Assembly (NCBI RefSeq): GCF_030997045.1
Contig: NZ_CP116899.1
Coordinates: forward strand, 186,001-250,000
Source of the DNA: Microbulbifer sp. TB1203
GTDB taxonomy: Bacteria; Pseudomonadota; Gammaproteobacteria; Pseudomonadales; Cellvibrionaceae
Direction: 5' to 3'
DNA: 64,000 nucleotides
The notes beneath the pieces were generated by a model that ran no database searches, was not told the origin of the DNA, and saw only the letters and a list, made by a program, of their open reading frames with translations. Of this stretch, positions 8,802 through 16,411 are shown in pieces (position 1 is the first letter of the stretch; the number at the start of each line of letters is the position of its first letter). The position numbers and the translations under genes are program-made.

Positions 8802-8893
8802 ACAAATCTGTCGGGAGCAGATTTGCACAGCCGAAGGCCGCCCGCGAAGCGGGTGAAGTGCAGGGACGCACTTCGTGAATGCCCAGCTCGTGC

Positions 8894-8927
8894 CATTCCG
8901 CACTCCGCATTCATCATTCCGCATTCA
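8894..8927. repeat. Inverted heptad array (ATTCCGC-type)
   Basis: Diverged heptads complementary to those at 8732-8801. Read on the minus strand they encode the last residues (MNAE) and the TGA of the aminotransferase gene. Confidence 0.85.
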
Positions 8928-10194
8928 TACCTAGCTGCTTGCGCACACTGGCCAGCTTCACGCAGAGCACAAACACCGACATGGCGGTATCCAGTTCCTC
9001 CAGGGGCGGGAAGCTGGGAGCGATGCGGATATTGCGGTCCTCGGGGTCTTTGCCGTAGGGAAAGGTGGCGCCGGCGGGGGTGAGTTTGACACCGGCGTCC
9101 GCAGCCAGTTGGATCACCGCCGCGGCGCAGCCGGGACGGGTATTGAAAGAAACGAAATAGCCACCTTTGGGTTCTTCCCAGGTGCCCAGGTCCGTATCCG
9201 CAAAGGCCTTCTCCAGCTGGCTCTGCACACATTCGAATTTCGGGTTGAGTATCTGCGCGTGCTTCTGCATATGCTCCCGGAGTAGGGTGAACTCGCCGAA
9301 AAAGCGCGAGTGGCGCAGTTGGTTCACCTTGTCCGGGCCGATGGTCATGGCCTGCATCTGCTTTTTCAGCGAGGCCAGGTTTGCTTCGCTGGCGCTGACA
9401 AAGGCGAGGCCGGCACCGGCGTGGGTCACCTTGGAAGTGGAGGCGAACTGCAGCACCGAGTCACCGGTGTCGTTTTCGTGGGTGGCCTCGCGAATGCCGG
9501 GCAGGTTGATCTGATGCTCCAGGTCGTGAATCGCGTAGGCGTTGTCCCAGAAGATGCGGAAGCCGGGGTTGGCGAACTGGCCCAGCTGCGCCAGGCGGTC
9601 CACAGTTTCCTTGTCGTAGGTAACCCCGGTGGGGTTGGAGAATTTGGGCACGCACCAGATGCCGATGATTTCGGAGTCCCCGCGGATCTGCTCTTCCACC
9701 GCGTCCATATCCGGGCCCGTGGCGGTCATGGGGACATTCACCATGCCGATGCCCAGCTGTTCGCAGATGGAGAAGTGGCGGTCGTAGCCGGGCACCGGGC
9801 AGAGGAACTTGGGCGACTTCATCTCCCGCCAGGGGGTGTTGCCGGCAAAGCCGAACAGGTAGCCGGTGAGCACCGCGTGGTACATCAGGGTGAGGGAGCT
9901 GTTGCCGGCGGCCATCACTTCTTCGGTGGGGACCTGAAGGATATCCGCGCCCAGTTCACGGGCGCACTGCAGGCCCTCGAGGCCGCCGTAGTTGCGCGTA
10001 TCGGTGCCGTCGGCGGCGCGGTAGTCTCCGTTGAGAATCCCGTCCAGCCCGTCCGACAGGTGCAACTGGTCCGCGGAGGGTTTTCCGCGGGTCAGGTCCA
10101 GGCTCAATTCGTGTTGGCAGATACGCTGGTACTGCGCGCTCAGTTCACTTTCCCACTCTTGCAACTGGTCGCTTCTGGCGGAGTCGATACGCAC
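8914..10194 (-). CDS. Aspartate-type aminotransferase (MocR-like class I/II fold)
   Basis: A 426-residue PLP-dependent aminotransferase of the bacterial type-1c aspartate aminotransferase family. Active-site elements are intact: an N-P-T-G motif (FSNPTG, 185-190), D217-N218, and the PLP lysine K255 in STSKVTHAG. The start is GTG at 10194, preceded by a strong GAGGA ribosome-binding site six bases away. It is probably monocistronic. The C-terminal GMNAE and the stop codon are contributed by heptad repeats, so the native C-terminus has been replaced or extended. Confidence 0.9.
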   Translation of the reverse strand: MRIDSARSDQLQEWESELSAQYQRICQHELSLDLTRGKPSADQLHLSDGLDGILNGDYRAADGTDTRNYGGLEGLQCARELGADILQVPTEEVMAAGNSSLTLMYHAVLTGYLFGFAGNTPWREMKSPKFLCPVPGYDRHFSICEQLGIGMVNVPMTATGPDMDAVEEQIRGDSEIIGIWCVPKFSNPTGVTYDKETVDRLAQLGQFANPGFRIFWDNAYAIHDLEHQINLPGIREATHENDTGDSVLQFASTSKVTHAGAGLAFVSASEANLASLKKQMQAMTIGPDKVNQLRHSRFFGEFTLLREHMQKHAQILNPKFECVQSQLEKAFADTDLGTWEEPKGGYFVSFNTRPGCAAAVIQLAADAGVKLTPAGATFPYGKDPEDRNIRIAPSFPPLEELDTAMSVFVLCVKLASVRKQLGMNAE

Positions 10195-10266
10195 GGGGTT
10201 TCCTCGTTTGGTTTGGCCGGTGAATGGAAGCGGCGAGCTTAGCAGTTTCGCGGGAACTCTTGCATC

Positions 10267-11130
10267 CTATTCGTGGGAGAGGCTGCGAAAATCCCCGGCG
10301 TGGCTGCGCAGTGCCGCCTCCAGGTGCAGGCGCTGCTCGGGGGTGATGGTGGCGAGTATCCGTTCGCTCAGGGAGCGGATTTGCCGGTGGCGTTGGTCCT
10401 GCATCCGACGGTACTCATCAGACCAGAGTTGCTCGGGGTTTACCATCAGGTCGCGGAGCTGTTGCAGGTAGCCGTCGGGCTTGCGGCGCAGGAGTTCGAT
10501 AACGCGGGCCTGCCACAGCTGGCGCTGCCGGTCGCGCAGCAGCGGGTTGTATTCCACCTGCGCGACCCATTCGGCGATCAGGGCTTCCTGTTCGCCGCTG
10601 AGTTTGCCGAGCCAGCGCCGGCTGTGCTTGCGTATCTGTTTCAGCCGGCGGCGCTGTATTTTTTCCGGTGAGCGCCATTTCTCCAGCGATTCCTCGCGCT
10701 TTTCCTGCAGGTTCTCCTCCAACTCATCGATCTGGCCGCTGTCCAGTGTCGCGGCCAGCGGCAGCAGGAGGTCGTAGAACTGGGTGCTGGCGGTGTCCCA
10801 GAAGACGCGCACCTGCTTTTCCACGGTTTGCAGTTCGGTCGAAGTGAACTGGCTCTGCTGTACCCGGTCGGCCAGCTGTTCCAGGTAGTTGGCGTAGTCG
10901 GGGAGTTGGGTCTGTCGGTGCCAGCGGTGGAAGCTGTCGAGTGCCGCCGCCAGTTGTTGCTTCTGGGTGCCCTTGAGGTCGACATAATCGTCCAGATGCC
11001 AGCGTATCCAGCGGTCCATATGGTTGTAGGCGAGCTGCACGCTGGAACAGCTGGCCAGTAGCAACAACAGGGTCGTAGCCGGAAGCAGGCGCAGTATCCG
11101 GTCCGGCAGTTGATTTACCCCTAGGGTCAT
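10267..11130 (-). CDS. DUF6279 family lipoprotein
   Basis: From the ATG at 11130 this is a 287-residue lipoprotein with a hydrophobic signal and lipobox LLLLASC (Cys at about residue 28). The rest is charged and largely helical, with many Gln, Arg and Glu residues (for example EENLQEKREESLEKWR), matching the DUF6279 family seen in marine Gammaproteobacteria. The function is unknown. The longer frame to 11175 adds a charged N-terminus that would bury the signal, so the internal start was chosen. It shares strand with the PstS-OmpA gene 52 bp upstream. Confidence 0.82.
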   Translation of the reverse strand: MTLGVNQLPDRILRLLPATTLLLLLASCSSVQLAYNHMDRWIRWHLDDYVDLKGTQKQQLAAALDSFHRWHRQTQLPDYANYLEQLADRVQQSQFTSTELQTVEKQVRVFWDTASTQFYDLLLPLAATLDSGQIDELEENLQEKREESLEKWRSPEKIQRRRLKQIRKHSRRWLGKLSGEQEALIAEWVAQVEYNPLLRDRQRQLWQARVIELLRRKPDGYLQQLRDLMVNPEQLWSDEYRRMQDQRHRQIRSLSERILATITPEQRLHLEAALRSHAGDFRSLSHE

Positions 11131-11182
11131 AGGTTCTTCCTTGTGGCGGTCACCCGGTAAGCCGACCACAAGCATAGCCGAG

Positions 11183-12502
11183 TCAGTTTATCCATACCTC
11201 CACGCGGCTGTTCTTCACCGGTGCCCGCTGGCTGTCCGCGGTAAGGGGGGCGAAGGCGCCGAGGGCCAGTACCCGGCTGTCGCCCAGCTGGTGTTCGCGC
11301 AGCAGCGCGCCCTGCACCTTGAGGGCGCGAAAACGCGAGATGATATCGGCGATAGTGCTGTTGGCCTTCTGGTCGGAGAAGCCGACGAGGGTCAGGCTCA
11401 GCTCGCGGTTGGCGTGCTCTTCCATAAACGTCTGCAGTCGCCGCAGGTCTTTGAGCGCGCGGCTGTCCAGCTCCGAGCTGCTGTCGGCGAAGCGGAATGA
11501 GATGCTCAGGCGCTCGCCGGAGGCCATCAACTCGCGGTAGGCGTCGGGGGCGTTGGGGTAGGGGGGAATTTTCAGTGCGACCGGCGTGAGATCGATAAAC
11601 CCCGATTCGGCCACAAGGCGTTGCCCCGCCGGCGATTCGGTGAAGTGCAGGAAGTCGTCGACCCGGGGCCTGTGCCGGCTGGGATTCTTGTACAGGTAGA
11701 GCCGGCGGGTGAGGGGGAAATCCTCGGTGGCGATAATGCCCGGGTCCGGCACCACCGCCGCCAACTCGCCGGCCTTGATGGCCAGTTTTTTGACGTCTCC
11801 GGCATCGGCGTAGGGCAGATAGCCGATAGCGCCGGCCTGTTGCAGGACTATGCGGTGGGTCTCCGCGTTGCCGGACACTTCGTACACCCCCGCGGCGGGG
11901 TGGCTGCCACCAAAAACCTCTTCATCGAAAGTGGCCCGGGTGCCGGACTCGGTGTCCCGGTGCAGGGGACGGACAGGCAGGTCGGCGCCGCCCAGTTCGC
12001 GCCAGTTGCGGATTTCACCCCGGTAGATTTTGCGCAACTGTGCGATGCTCAACTGGGATACCGGGTTGTCGGGATGGACCGCCACCACCAGCGCGTCCAG
12101 GCCGATCACATGCTCCGCCTCAGCGCCGGCCAGGTCGCCGAAACGCGCCAGCATCTCCACCTCGCTCCGCTTGATTCTGCGCGAGGCCATGCCGATGTCG
12201 GCACTGTCGCTGTTCAGCGCCTTGAAACCGGTGCTGGAGCCGAGGGCCACGATGGGCACTTCCACAGCGCGGCCTTTGAGTTGTGCACTGATCCAGTGGC
12301 GCTCGCCTTCGTTGCGTTGCCGGATGTTCTCCGCGCCGAGGTGTTGCAGATAGCCTTTTACCAGCATGGGGGCCAGTTCGGCGCCGATGGTGTTGGAGCC
12401 GGTGAGTCGAAACAGTGTTTGTGTTTCCGCGATCAGCGGATTTGCCAGCAGCAACTGGCACAACAGCAGCGCGATACCCCCGCGCCTGATCGAACTCCCC
12501 AT
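11183..12502 (-). CDS. PstS-like substrate-binding domain fused to OmpA-like domain
   Basis: A 439-residue exported protein with a signal peptide (IALLLCQLLLANPLIAE). Residues about 30-310 form a PstS/phosphate-type periplasmic binding fold, with motifs LTGSNTIG, ADIGMASRRIK and DTESGTRATFDEEVF. Residues about 330-439 are an OmpA/MotB-like peptidoglycan-binding domain (ISFRFADSSSELD ... LTLVGFSD). The architecture suggests a ligand sensor or binding protein anchored to the cell wall rather than a free ABC-transporter component, and no pst permease genes are adjacent. The ligand is unproven. Confidence 0.85.
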   Translation of the reverse strand: MGSSIRRGGIALLLCQLLLANPLIAETQTLFRLTGSNTIGAELAPMLVKGYLQHLGAENIRQRNEGERHWISAQLKGRAVEVPIVALGSSTGFKALNSDSADIGMASRRIKRSEVEMLARFGDLAGAEAEHVIGLDALVVAVHPDNPVSQLSIAQLRKIYRGEIRNWRELGGADLPVRPLHRDTESGTRATFDEEVFGGSHPAAGVYEVSGNAETHRIVLQQAGAIGYLPYADAGDVKKLAIKAGELAAVVPDPGIIATEDFPLTRRLYLYKNPSRHRPRVDDFLHFTESPAGQRLVAESGFIDLTPVALKIPPYPNAPDAYRELMASGERLSISFRFADSSSELDSRALKDLRRLQTFMEEHANRELSLTLVGFSDQKANSTIADIISRFRALKVQGALLREHQLGDSRVLALGAFAPLTADSQRAPVKNSRVEVWIN

Positions 12503-12626
12503 CGGCGACCTCCTGTGTTTTTGGCCGCCGGTTTATCGCAGAAAAATGTGACGAAATTATTACAGTTTGGTGAACGGCATTCCCCTGCAGGAAGGCCCTG
12601 CATGGTGGCCCTTAGGAGCCTGCTGT

Positions 12627-12689
12627 GACCGCCATGGATGGCGGAGTGCCGCCCAGGGGAAATGCAGATTTTGCAGGAGCAAAAATCTG
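12627..12689. repeat. Dispersed repeat GACCGCC...CAGATTTTGC hairpin
   Basis: It contains GACCGCCATGGATGGCGG followed by the hairpin CAGATTTTGC-AGGA-GCAAAAATCTG (12665-12689). Very similar sequence occurs at 45543-45590 and, inverted, at 51232-51276. A smaller related hairpin is in the spacer at about 8802-8828. Confidence 0.8.
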
Positions 12690-12895
12690 TCAGGCGAAGA
12701 GGGCAGAGCTCCGCAACCCGTTCGCCTGCACGCCACATCATCCGCAGGTGCGGATAAGTGCCGGCTGCGGCGCCGTGGATATGAGCTGGTACACAAGAAC
12801 CTATATACTTCATCAACGCCAGCATGGAACCTGTGTTTTTTGAGTAGCAAGGAACTCAGTCGGCGCCCTCTGTTGGCGATTTTTACAGAAACTAG

Positions 12896-12911
12896 ATGAC
12901 AACGCTGTCAT
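12896..12911. promoter_or_regulatory. LacI-family operator, nag cluster
   Basis: ATGACAACGCTGTCAT is a perfect 16-bp palindrome, 136 bp upstream of the nagK start. It matches the palindromes at 19040, 27376 and 27400 with one or two changes. This is the type of site reported for LacI-family GlcNAc regulators (NagR) in other Gammaproteobacteria. Confidence 0.8.
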
Positions 12912-13047
12912 TTCTGGTGTAGTATCTCCCCTATATTGGCATTGGCGCCACTCCGCGTGGGTGTGCGTCGGCCGGGTTTCCGGGGGAAATGTATTGGGAA
13001 GCCCGGTAAAAACACATAACAATACAAAATCTTAGAGGCCGATACAG

Positions 13048-13986
13048 ATGGTTGCTTTGAGAGACAGGGATACACTTTTTATTGGCATCGACGGCGGCGG
13101 CAGCAAATGCCGCGCCTCTGTCGTGGATGCCGACAATCGCCTGCTCGGTACCGGTGTCGCCGGCCCGGCCAACCCGCTGCACGGCTATGCCCAGACCATC
13201 GATTCCATCGTGCGCTCCGCCGCCCTCGCGCTGGCCGACGCCAAGCTGCCGCCGGAAATCCTGGGAGAGCTGGTGGCGGGCGTGGGCCTGGCCGGTGTGA
13301 ATATGCCGCGCCTGTACAACGAGATGGCCTCCTGGGCCCATCCCTTCCGGAAAATGTATCTCACCACCGACCAGCATTCGGCTTGCCTCGGCGCCCACCG
13401 CGGCGGCGACGGCGCGGTGATCATCGCCGGCACCGGCTCCTGTGGCTACGCCTGGGTCAACGGCCGCAGTAAATTGATCGGCGGCCACGGCTTTCCCCAC
13501 GGCGACAAGGGCAGCGGCGCCTGGATGGGCATGGAGGCGGTCAAGTACCTGTTCCTGGCCCTGGACGGCCTGGCGGAGGATTCGCGCCTGAAGGGCGAAC
13601 TGCTCAAGGCCCTGGGGAGCAGCGACGCCAGCGAAGTGTTCGAGAAAATCGGCGGCAAGTCTTCCAGCCACTACGCGCGCCTGGCGGTGCCGGTGATCGA
13701 GTGCGCGGAGGCCGGCGATCCGGTGGCGGTGTCCATCGTGCGCGACGGCGCCGCCTATATCAGCGCCCTGGCGGACAAGCTGCTGGAGCTGAATCCGCCC
13801 CGCCTGTCCATGATCGGCGGCCTGGCGCCCCGCCTGCGACCCTGGCTCGCCCCCCATGTGGTCAAGCGCCTGGCCGAGCCGCTGGACGCGCCGGAAATCG
13901 GCTGTGTTTATTTCGCGCAGCAATCCCTGGCTCGGGATGCTGGAGAATCTGGGAAAAACACCGGCAGCAAAGCGCTGTTTGGCTGA
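13048..13986 (+). CDS. nagK: N-acetylglucosamine kinase, BadF/BadG/BcrA/D family
   Basis: A 312-residue sugar kinase of the BcrAD/BadFG ATPase family. The N-terminal phosphate loop is FIGIDGGGSKCRA, and further ATP-binding elements follow (VIIAGTGSCGYAW, GHGFPHGDKGSG). In Shewanella-type pathways this family phosphorylates cytoplasmic GlcNAc to GlcNAc-6-phosphate. The gene order nagK, nagB-II, nagA, nagP supports the same role here. It is preceded by a LacI-type operator and followed after 20 bp by the SIS-domain deaminase. Confidence 0.9.
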   Translation: MVALRDRDTLFIGIDGGGSKCRASVVDADNRLLGTGVAGPANPLHGYAQTIDSIVRSAALALADAKLPPEILGELVAGVGLAGVNMPRLYNEMASWAHPFRKMYLTTDQHSACLGAHRGGDGAVIIAGTGSCGYAWVNGRSKLIGGHGFPHGDKGSGAWMGMEAVKYLFLALDGLAEDSRLKGELLKALGSSDASEVFEKIGGKSSSHYARLAVPVIECAEAGDPVAVSIVRDGAAYISALADKLLELNPPRLSMIGGLAPRLRPWLAPHVVKRLAEPLDAPEIGCVYFAQQSLARDAGESGKNTGSKALFG

Positions 13987-14006
13987 TCGAGGAGCAGAGA
14001 CTTTCC

Positions 14007-15038
14007 ATGACCGCAGCAACTCCCTCCGAGGCGACACCGATACCCACCACCGTAATGGAAACCGAAGCCCGCGAAGCGCCGGGGCGCATCGCCGAGCAAT
14101 TGCGCAACAACGCCGACACCATGGCGCAACTGGGCGAGCGCCTGCGCCGCGAGCCGCCGCGTTTTGTGATGATTGTGGGGCGCGGTTCCTCCGACCACGC
14201 CGGGGTTTTTGCCAAGTACCTGATCGAGATCGAAACGGGCACGCCCACCTTCGCCGCGGCGCCGTCGGTATCCAGCGTATACGACAGAAAGCTCAAGCTG
14301 GAGGGCGCCCTGGTGCTGGTGATCTCCCAGTCCGGTCGCAGCCCGGACATCCTCGCCCAGGCCAGAATGGCAAAAGAGGCGGGCGCCTACACGGTGGCGC
14401 TGGTCAACGACGAAACAGCGCCCATCGGCGATATCGTCGACCTGATGGTGCCGCTGAAGGCGGGGCCGGAAAAAGCGGTCGCCGCCACCAAGAGCTACCT
14501 GGCGACCCTCTCCGCGGTGCTGCAACTGGTGGCCAACTGGACTCGCGACGAGGAACTGCTCGACGCGGTGGGCACACTGCCGCAGACCCTGGAAGAGGCG
14601 GTCCACTCCGACATCCAGTTGCGTCCGGAGGACCTGGCGTCGGTAAAAAACCTAGTGGTACTGGGCCGCGGCCCCGGCTATGCCATTACCCGGGAACTGG
14701 CCCTGAAGCTGAAGGAAGTATGCAATATCCACGCGGAGTCTTTCTCCAGCGCGGAATTCCTGCACGGTCCGGTGACCCTGGTGGAGCAGAAGCTCACCGT
14801 GGTCAACGTGCCCATCGAGGACGAATCCTTCGAGGCACACAGCGAACAAATCGCCGACATCATCCGCCGCGGCGGCACCCTGGTGAACCTGCACGTGCCG
14901 AGCAAGGGGGTGCACCCGCGAGTGGCTCCTCTGGCGCTGCTGCAACGTTTTTATATCGACGTGGCCCATGTGGCGATCAGCCGCGGCATCAACCCGGACG
15001 AACCCGCCGGGCTGAAAAAAGTCACCCGGACCCTTTGA
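14007..15038 (+). CDS. nagB-II: Glucosamine-6-phosphate deaminase, SIS type (NagB-II)
   Basis: A 343-residue protein with two SIS domains, resembling the isomerase half of GlmS but without the glutaminase domain. It converts glucosamine-6-phosphate to fructose-6-phosphate and ammonia. Motifs GRGSSDHAG and ISQSGRSPD mark the first SIS domain, and GRGPGYAITRELALKLKE the second. The start is the ATG at 14007, with GAGGAGCAGAG upstream; an upstream extension of the frame overlaps nagK and is not coding. It replaces the unrelated classical NagB. Confidence 0.92.
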   Translation: MTAATPSEATPIPTTVMETEAREAPGRIAEQLRNNADTMAQLGERLRREPPRFVMIVGRGSSDHAGVFAKYLIEIETGTPTFAAAPSVSSVYDRKLKLEGALVLVISQSGRSPDILAQARMAKEAGAYTVALVNDETAPIGDIVDLMVPLKAGPEKAVAATKSYLATLSAVLQLVANWTRDEELLDAVGTLPQTLEEAVHSDIQLRPEDLASVKNLVVLGRGPGYAITRELALKLKEVCNIHAESFSSAEFLHGPVTLVEQKLTVVNVPIEDESFEAHSEQIADIIRRGGTLVNLHVPSKGVHPRVAPLALLQRFYIDVAHVAISRGINPDEPAGLKKVTRTL

Positions 15039-15063
15039 CCCGCTGAATTTGGAGTTTTCTGTA

Positions 15064-16182
15064 GTGCGTACACTGATCGCGGAACAGCTTTTCGACGGCG
15101 AACAGATGCATCGCGATATTCCGCTCGTTGTGGACGACAAGGGACGTATTCAGTCCCTGGGCGGCGAGGCGGCCGCCGCTGCCGAGCGCCTTAATGGCCT
15201 GCTGGTCCCGGGGCTGGTGGACGTACAGGTGAATGGCGGTGGCGGGGTACTGTTCAACAACGACCCCAGCGTGGACGCGCTGGGCAAAATTGGCGCGGCT
15301 CACGCGCGTTACGGCACCACTGGGTTCTTGCCCACCTTGATCACCGACCGGGTGGACGTGATGTTACGGGCGGCAGATGCGGTCAGCACCGCCTTGCGTG
15401 AGGAGGTGCCCGGTGTGCTGGGAGTGCATTTCGAGGGGCCGCACCTGAGCGAGCCGAAGAAAGGCACCCATGAAGCGGACTTTATCCGCCCCCTCAGCGA
15501 AGAGGAGCTGGCCATCTACGCCCGCGACGACCTTGGGGTCAAGGTAGTCACCCTGGCACCGGAAAATGTCGCGGTGGACGATATCCGCAAGCTGGTTTCC
15601 CTGGGGGTGAAAGTCTGTCTGGGCCATTCCAATGCCGACGGCGCGACGGCCGCGGCGGCGGTGGCTGTGGGAGCCACGGGCTTTACCCATTTGTTCAATG
15701 CCATGTCGCCGCTGCAGTCCCGTGAGCCGGGGATGGTGGGAACAGCGCTGATCACCGACGACGCCTGGTGCGGACTGATCGCCGACGGCCACCACGTCTG
15801 CGCCGAGGCCATGCAGCTGGCGCTCAAGGCCAAGCCGCGCGGAAAAATCATGCTGGTAACTGATGCCATGTCCCTGGTGGGCAGCGACGAAACCAGTTTT
15901 CCGCTGTTCGATCGGGTGGTGACCCGGGAGGGTGACAGGCTTACCTCAACCACCGGTGAACTGGCTGGGTCACACCTGGATATGATCGGGGCAGTGCGCA
16001 ATATCCGCGACTGGTGCGGTGTGGATTTGACCGAGGCGCTGCGCATGGGCGCTCTCTACCCGGCGCAGTTTTTGGGGCTGAAAGCCGGCCGATTGGAAGC
16101 CGGCGGGCCTGCAGACATGGTTTTGCTGAATGAGAAGTTAGAGGTTGAGAAAACCTGGATAGGTGGCAGGAAAGTTTTTTAG
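15064..16182 (+). CDS. nagA: N-acetylglucosamine-6-phosphate deacetylase
   Basis: A metal-dependent amidohydrolase that removes acetate from GlcNAc-6-phosphate. Expected residues are present: Glu in HFEGPHLS, His in CLGHSNADG, His in FTHLFNAMSP, and the catalytic Asp in VTDAMS. The preferred start is GTG at 15064 (372 residues), with GGAG nine bases upstream; a TTG at 15049 would give a slightly longer form. It begins 25 bp after nagB-II. Its TAG stop overlaps the outer arm of a long inverted repeat. Confidence 0.93.
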   Translation: MRTLIAEQLFDGEQMHRDIPLVVDDKGRIQSLGGEAAAAAERLNGLLVPGLVDVQVNGGGGVLFNNDPSVDALGKIGAAHARYGTTGFLPTLITDRVDVMLRAADAVSTALREEVPGVLGVHFEGPHLSEPKKGTHEADFIRPLSEEELAIYARDDLGVKVVTLAPENVAVDDIRKLVSLGVKVCLGHSNADGATAAAAVAVGATGFTHLFNAMSPLQSREPGMVGTALITDDAWCGLIADGHHVCAEAMQLALKAKPRGKIMLVTDAMSLVGSDETSFPLFDRVVTREGDRLTSTTGELAGSHLDMIGAVRNIRDWCGVDLTEALRMGALYPAQFLGLKAGRLEAGGPADMVLLNEKLEVEKTWIGGRKVF

Positions 16183-16363
16183 AGCCTGTTTGGAATCTCG
16201 CGCGAAGCTCGCCCGGCCGGTATGGATGCCTCTTTCCGGGACCGTATGAGGCATGGATGCCGATTACGAGCGTACAGGGACGTATTTACAGCGTGTCTCG
16301 GAAAGAGGCATCCATACCGGCCCCGCACTGAGGTCGAATTTTCGAAGCCTTTGAACAGGCTCT
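16181..16363. repeat. Long fold-back element, copy 1
   Basis: Outer arms AGAGCCTGTT (16181-16190) and AACAGGCTCT (16354-16363) enclose a perfect 22-bp inner stem (16217-16238 with 16299-16320). A 57-nt internal segment (16241-16297) is identical to that in the element at 58661-58770, although the stems differ. It lies between nagA and nagP. Confidence 0.9.
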
Positions 16364-16411
16364 TAAAAATAAATTTCCAAAAAACATCATAACGATAAAG
16401 AAGGTGCTCCT

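Larger units (their letters stand above)
12503..13047. other. Intergenic region upstream of the nag cluster
   Basis: This 545-bp gap is divergent between the PstS-OmpA gene and nagK. It holds a dispersed repeat (12627-12689) and a LacI-type operator (12896-12911). No credible ORF was found: overlapping short frames exist on both strands but lack ribosome-binding sites and any recognisable family. Confidence 0.7.

Noticed and set aside
6933..8924. Minus-strand 663-codon frame across the OlsF-like gene
   Set aside because: It is antisense to a two-domain acyltransferase with clear motifs, and its start lies in the heptad repeats.
8732..8927. Possible CRISPR array
   Set aside because: Units are 7 bp and contiguous with no unique spacers between them, and no cas genes are nearby. 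It is a tandem heptad repeat.
13701..14006. N-terminal extension of the SIS-domain deaminase
   Set aside because: It overlaps nagK in another frame. The ATG at 14007 has a good ribosome-binding site and begins the family-like sequence.
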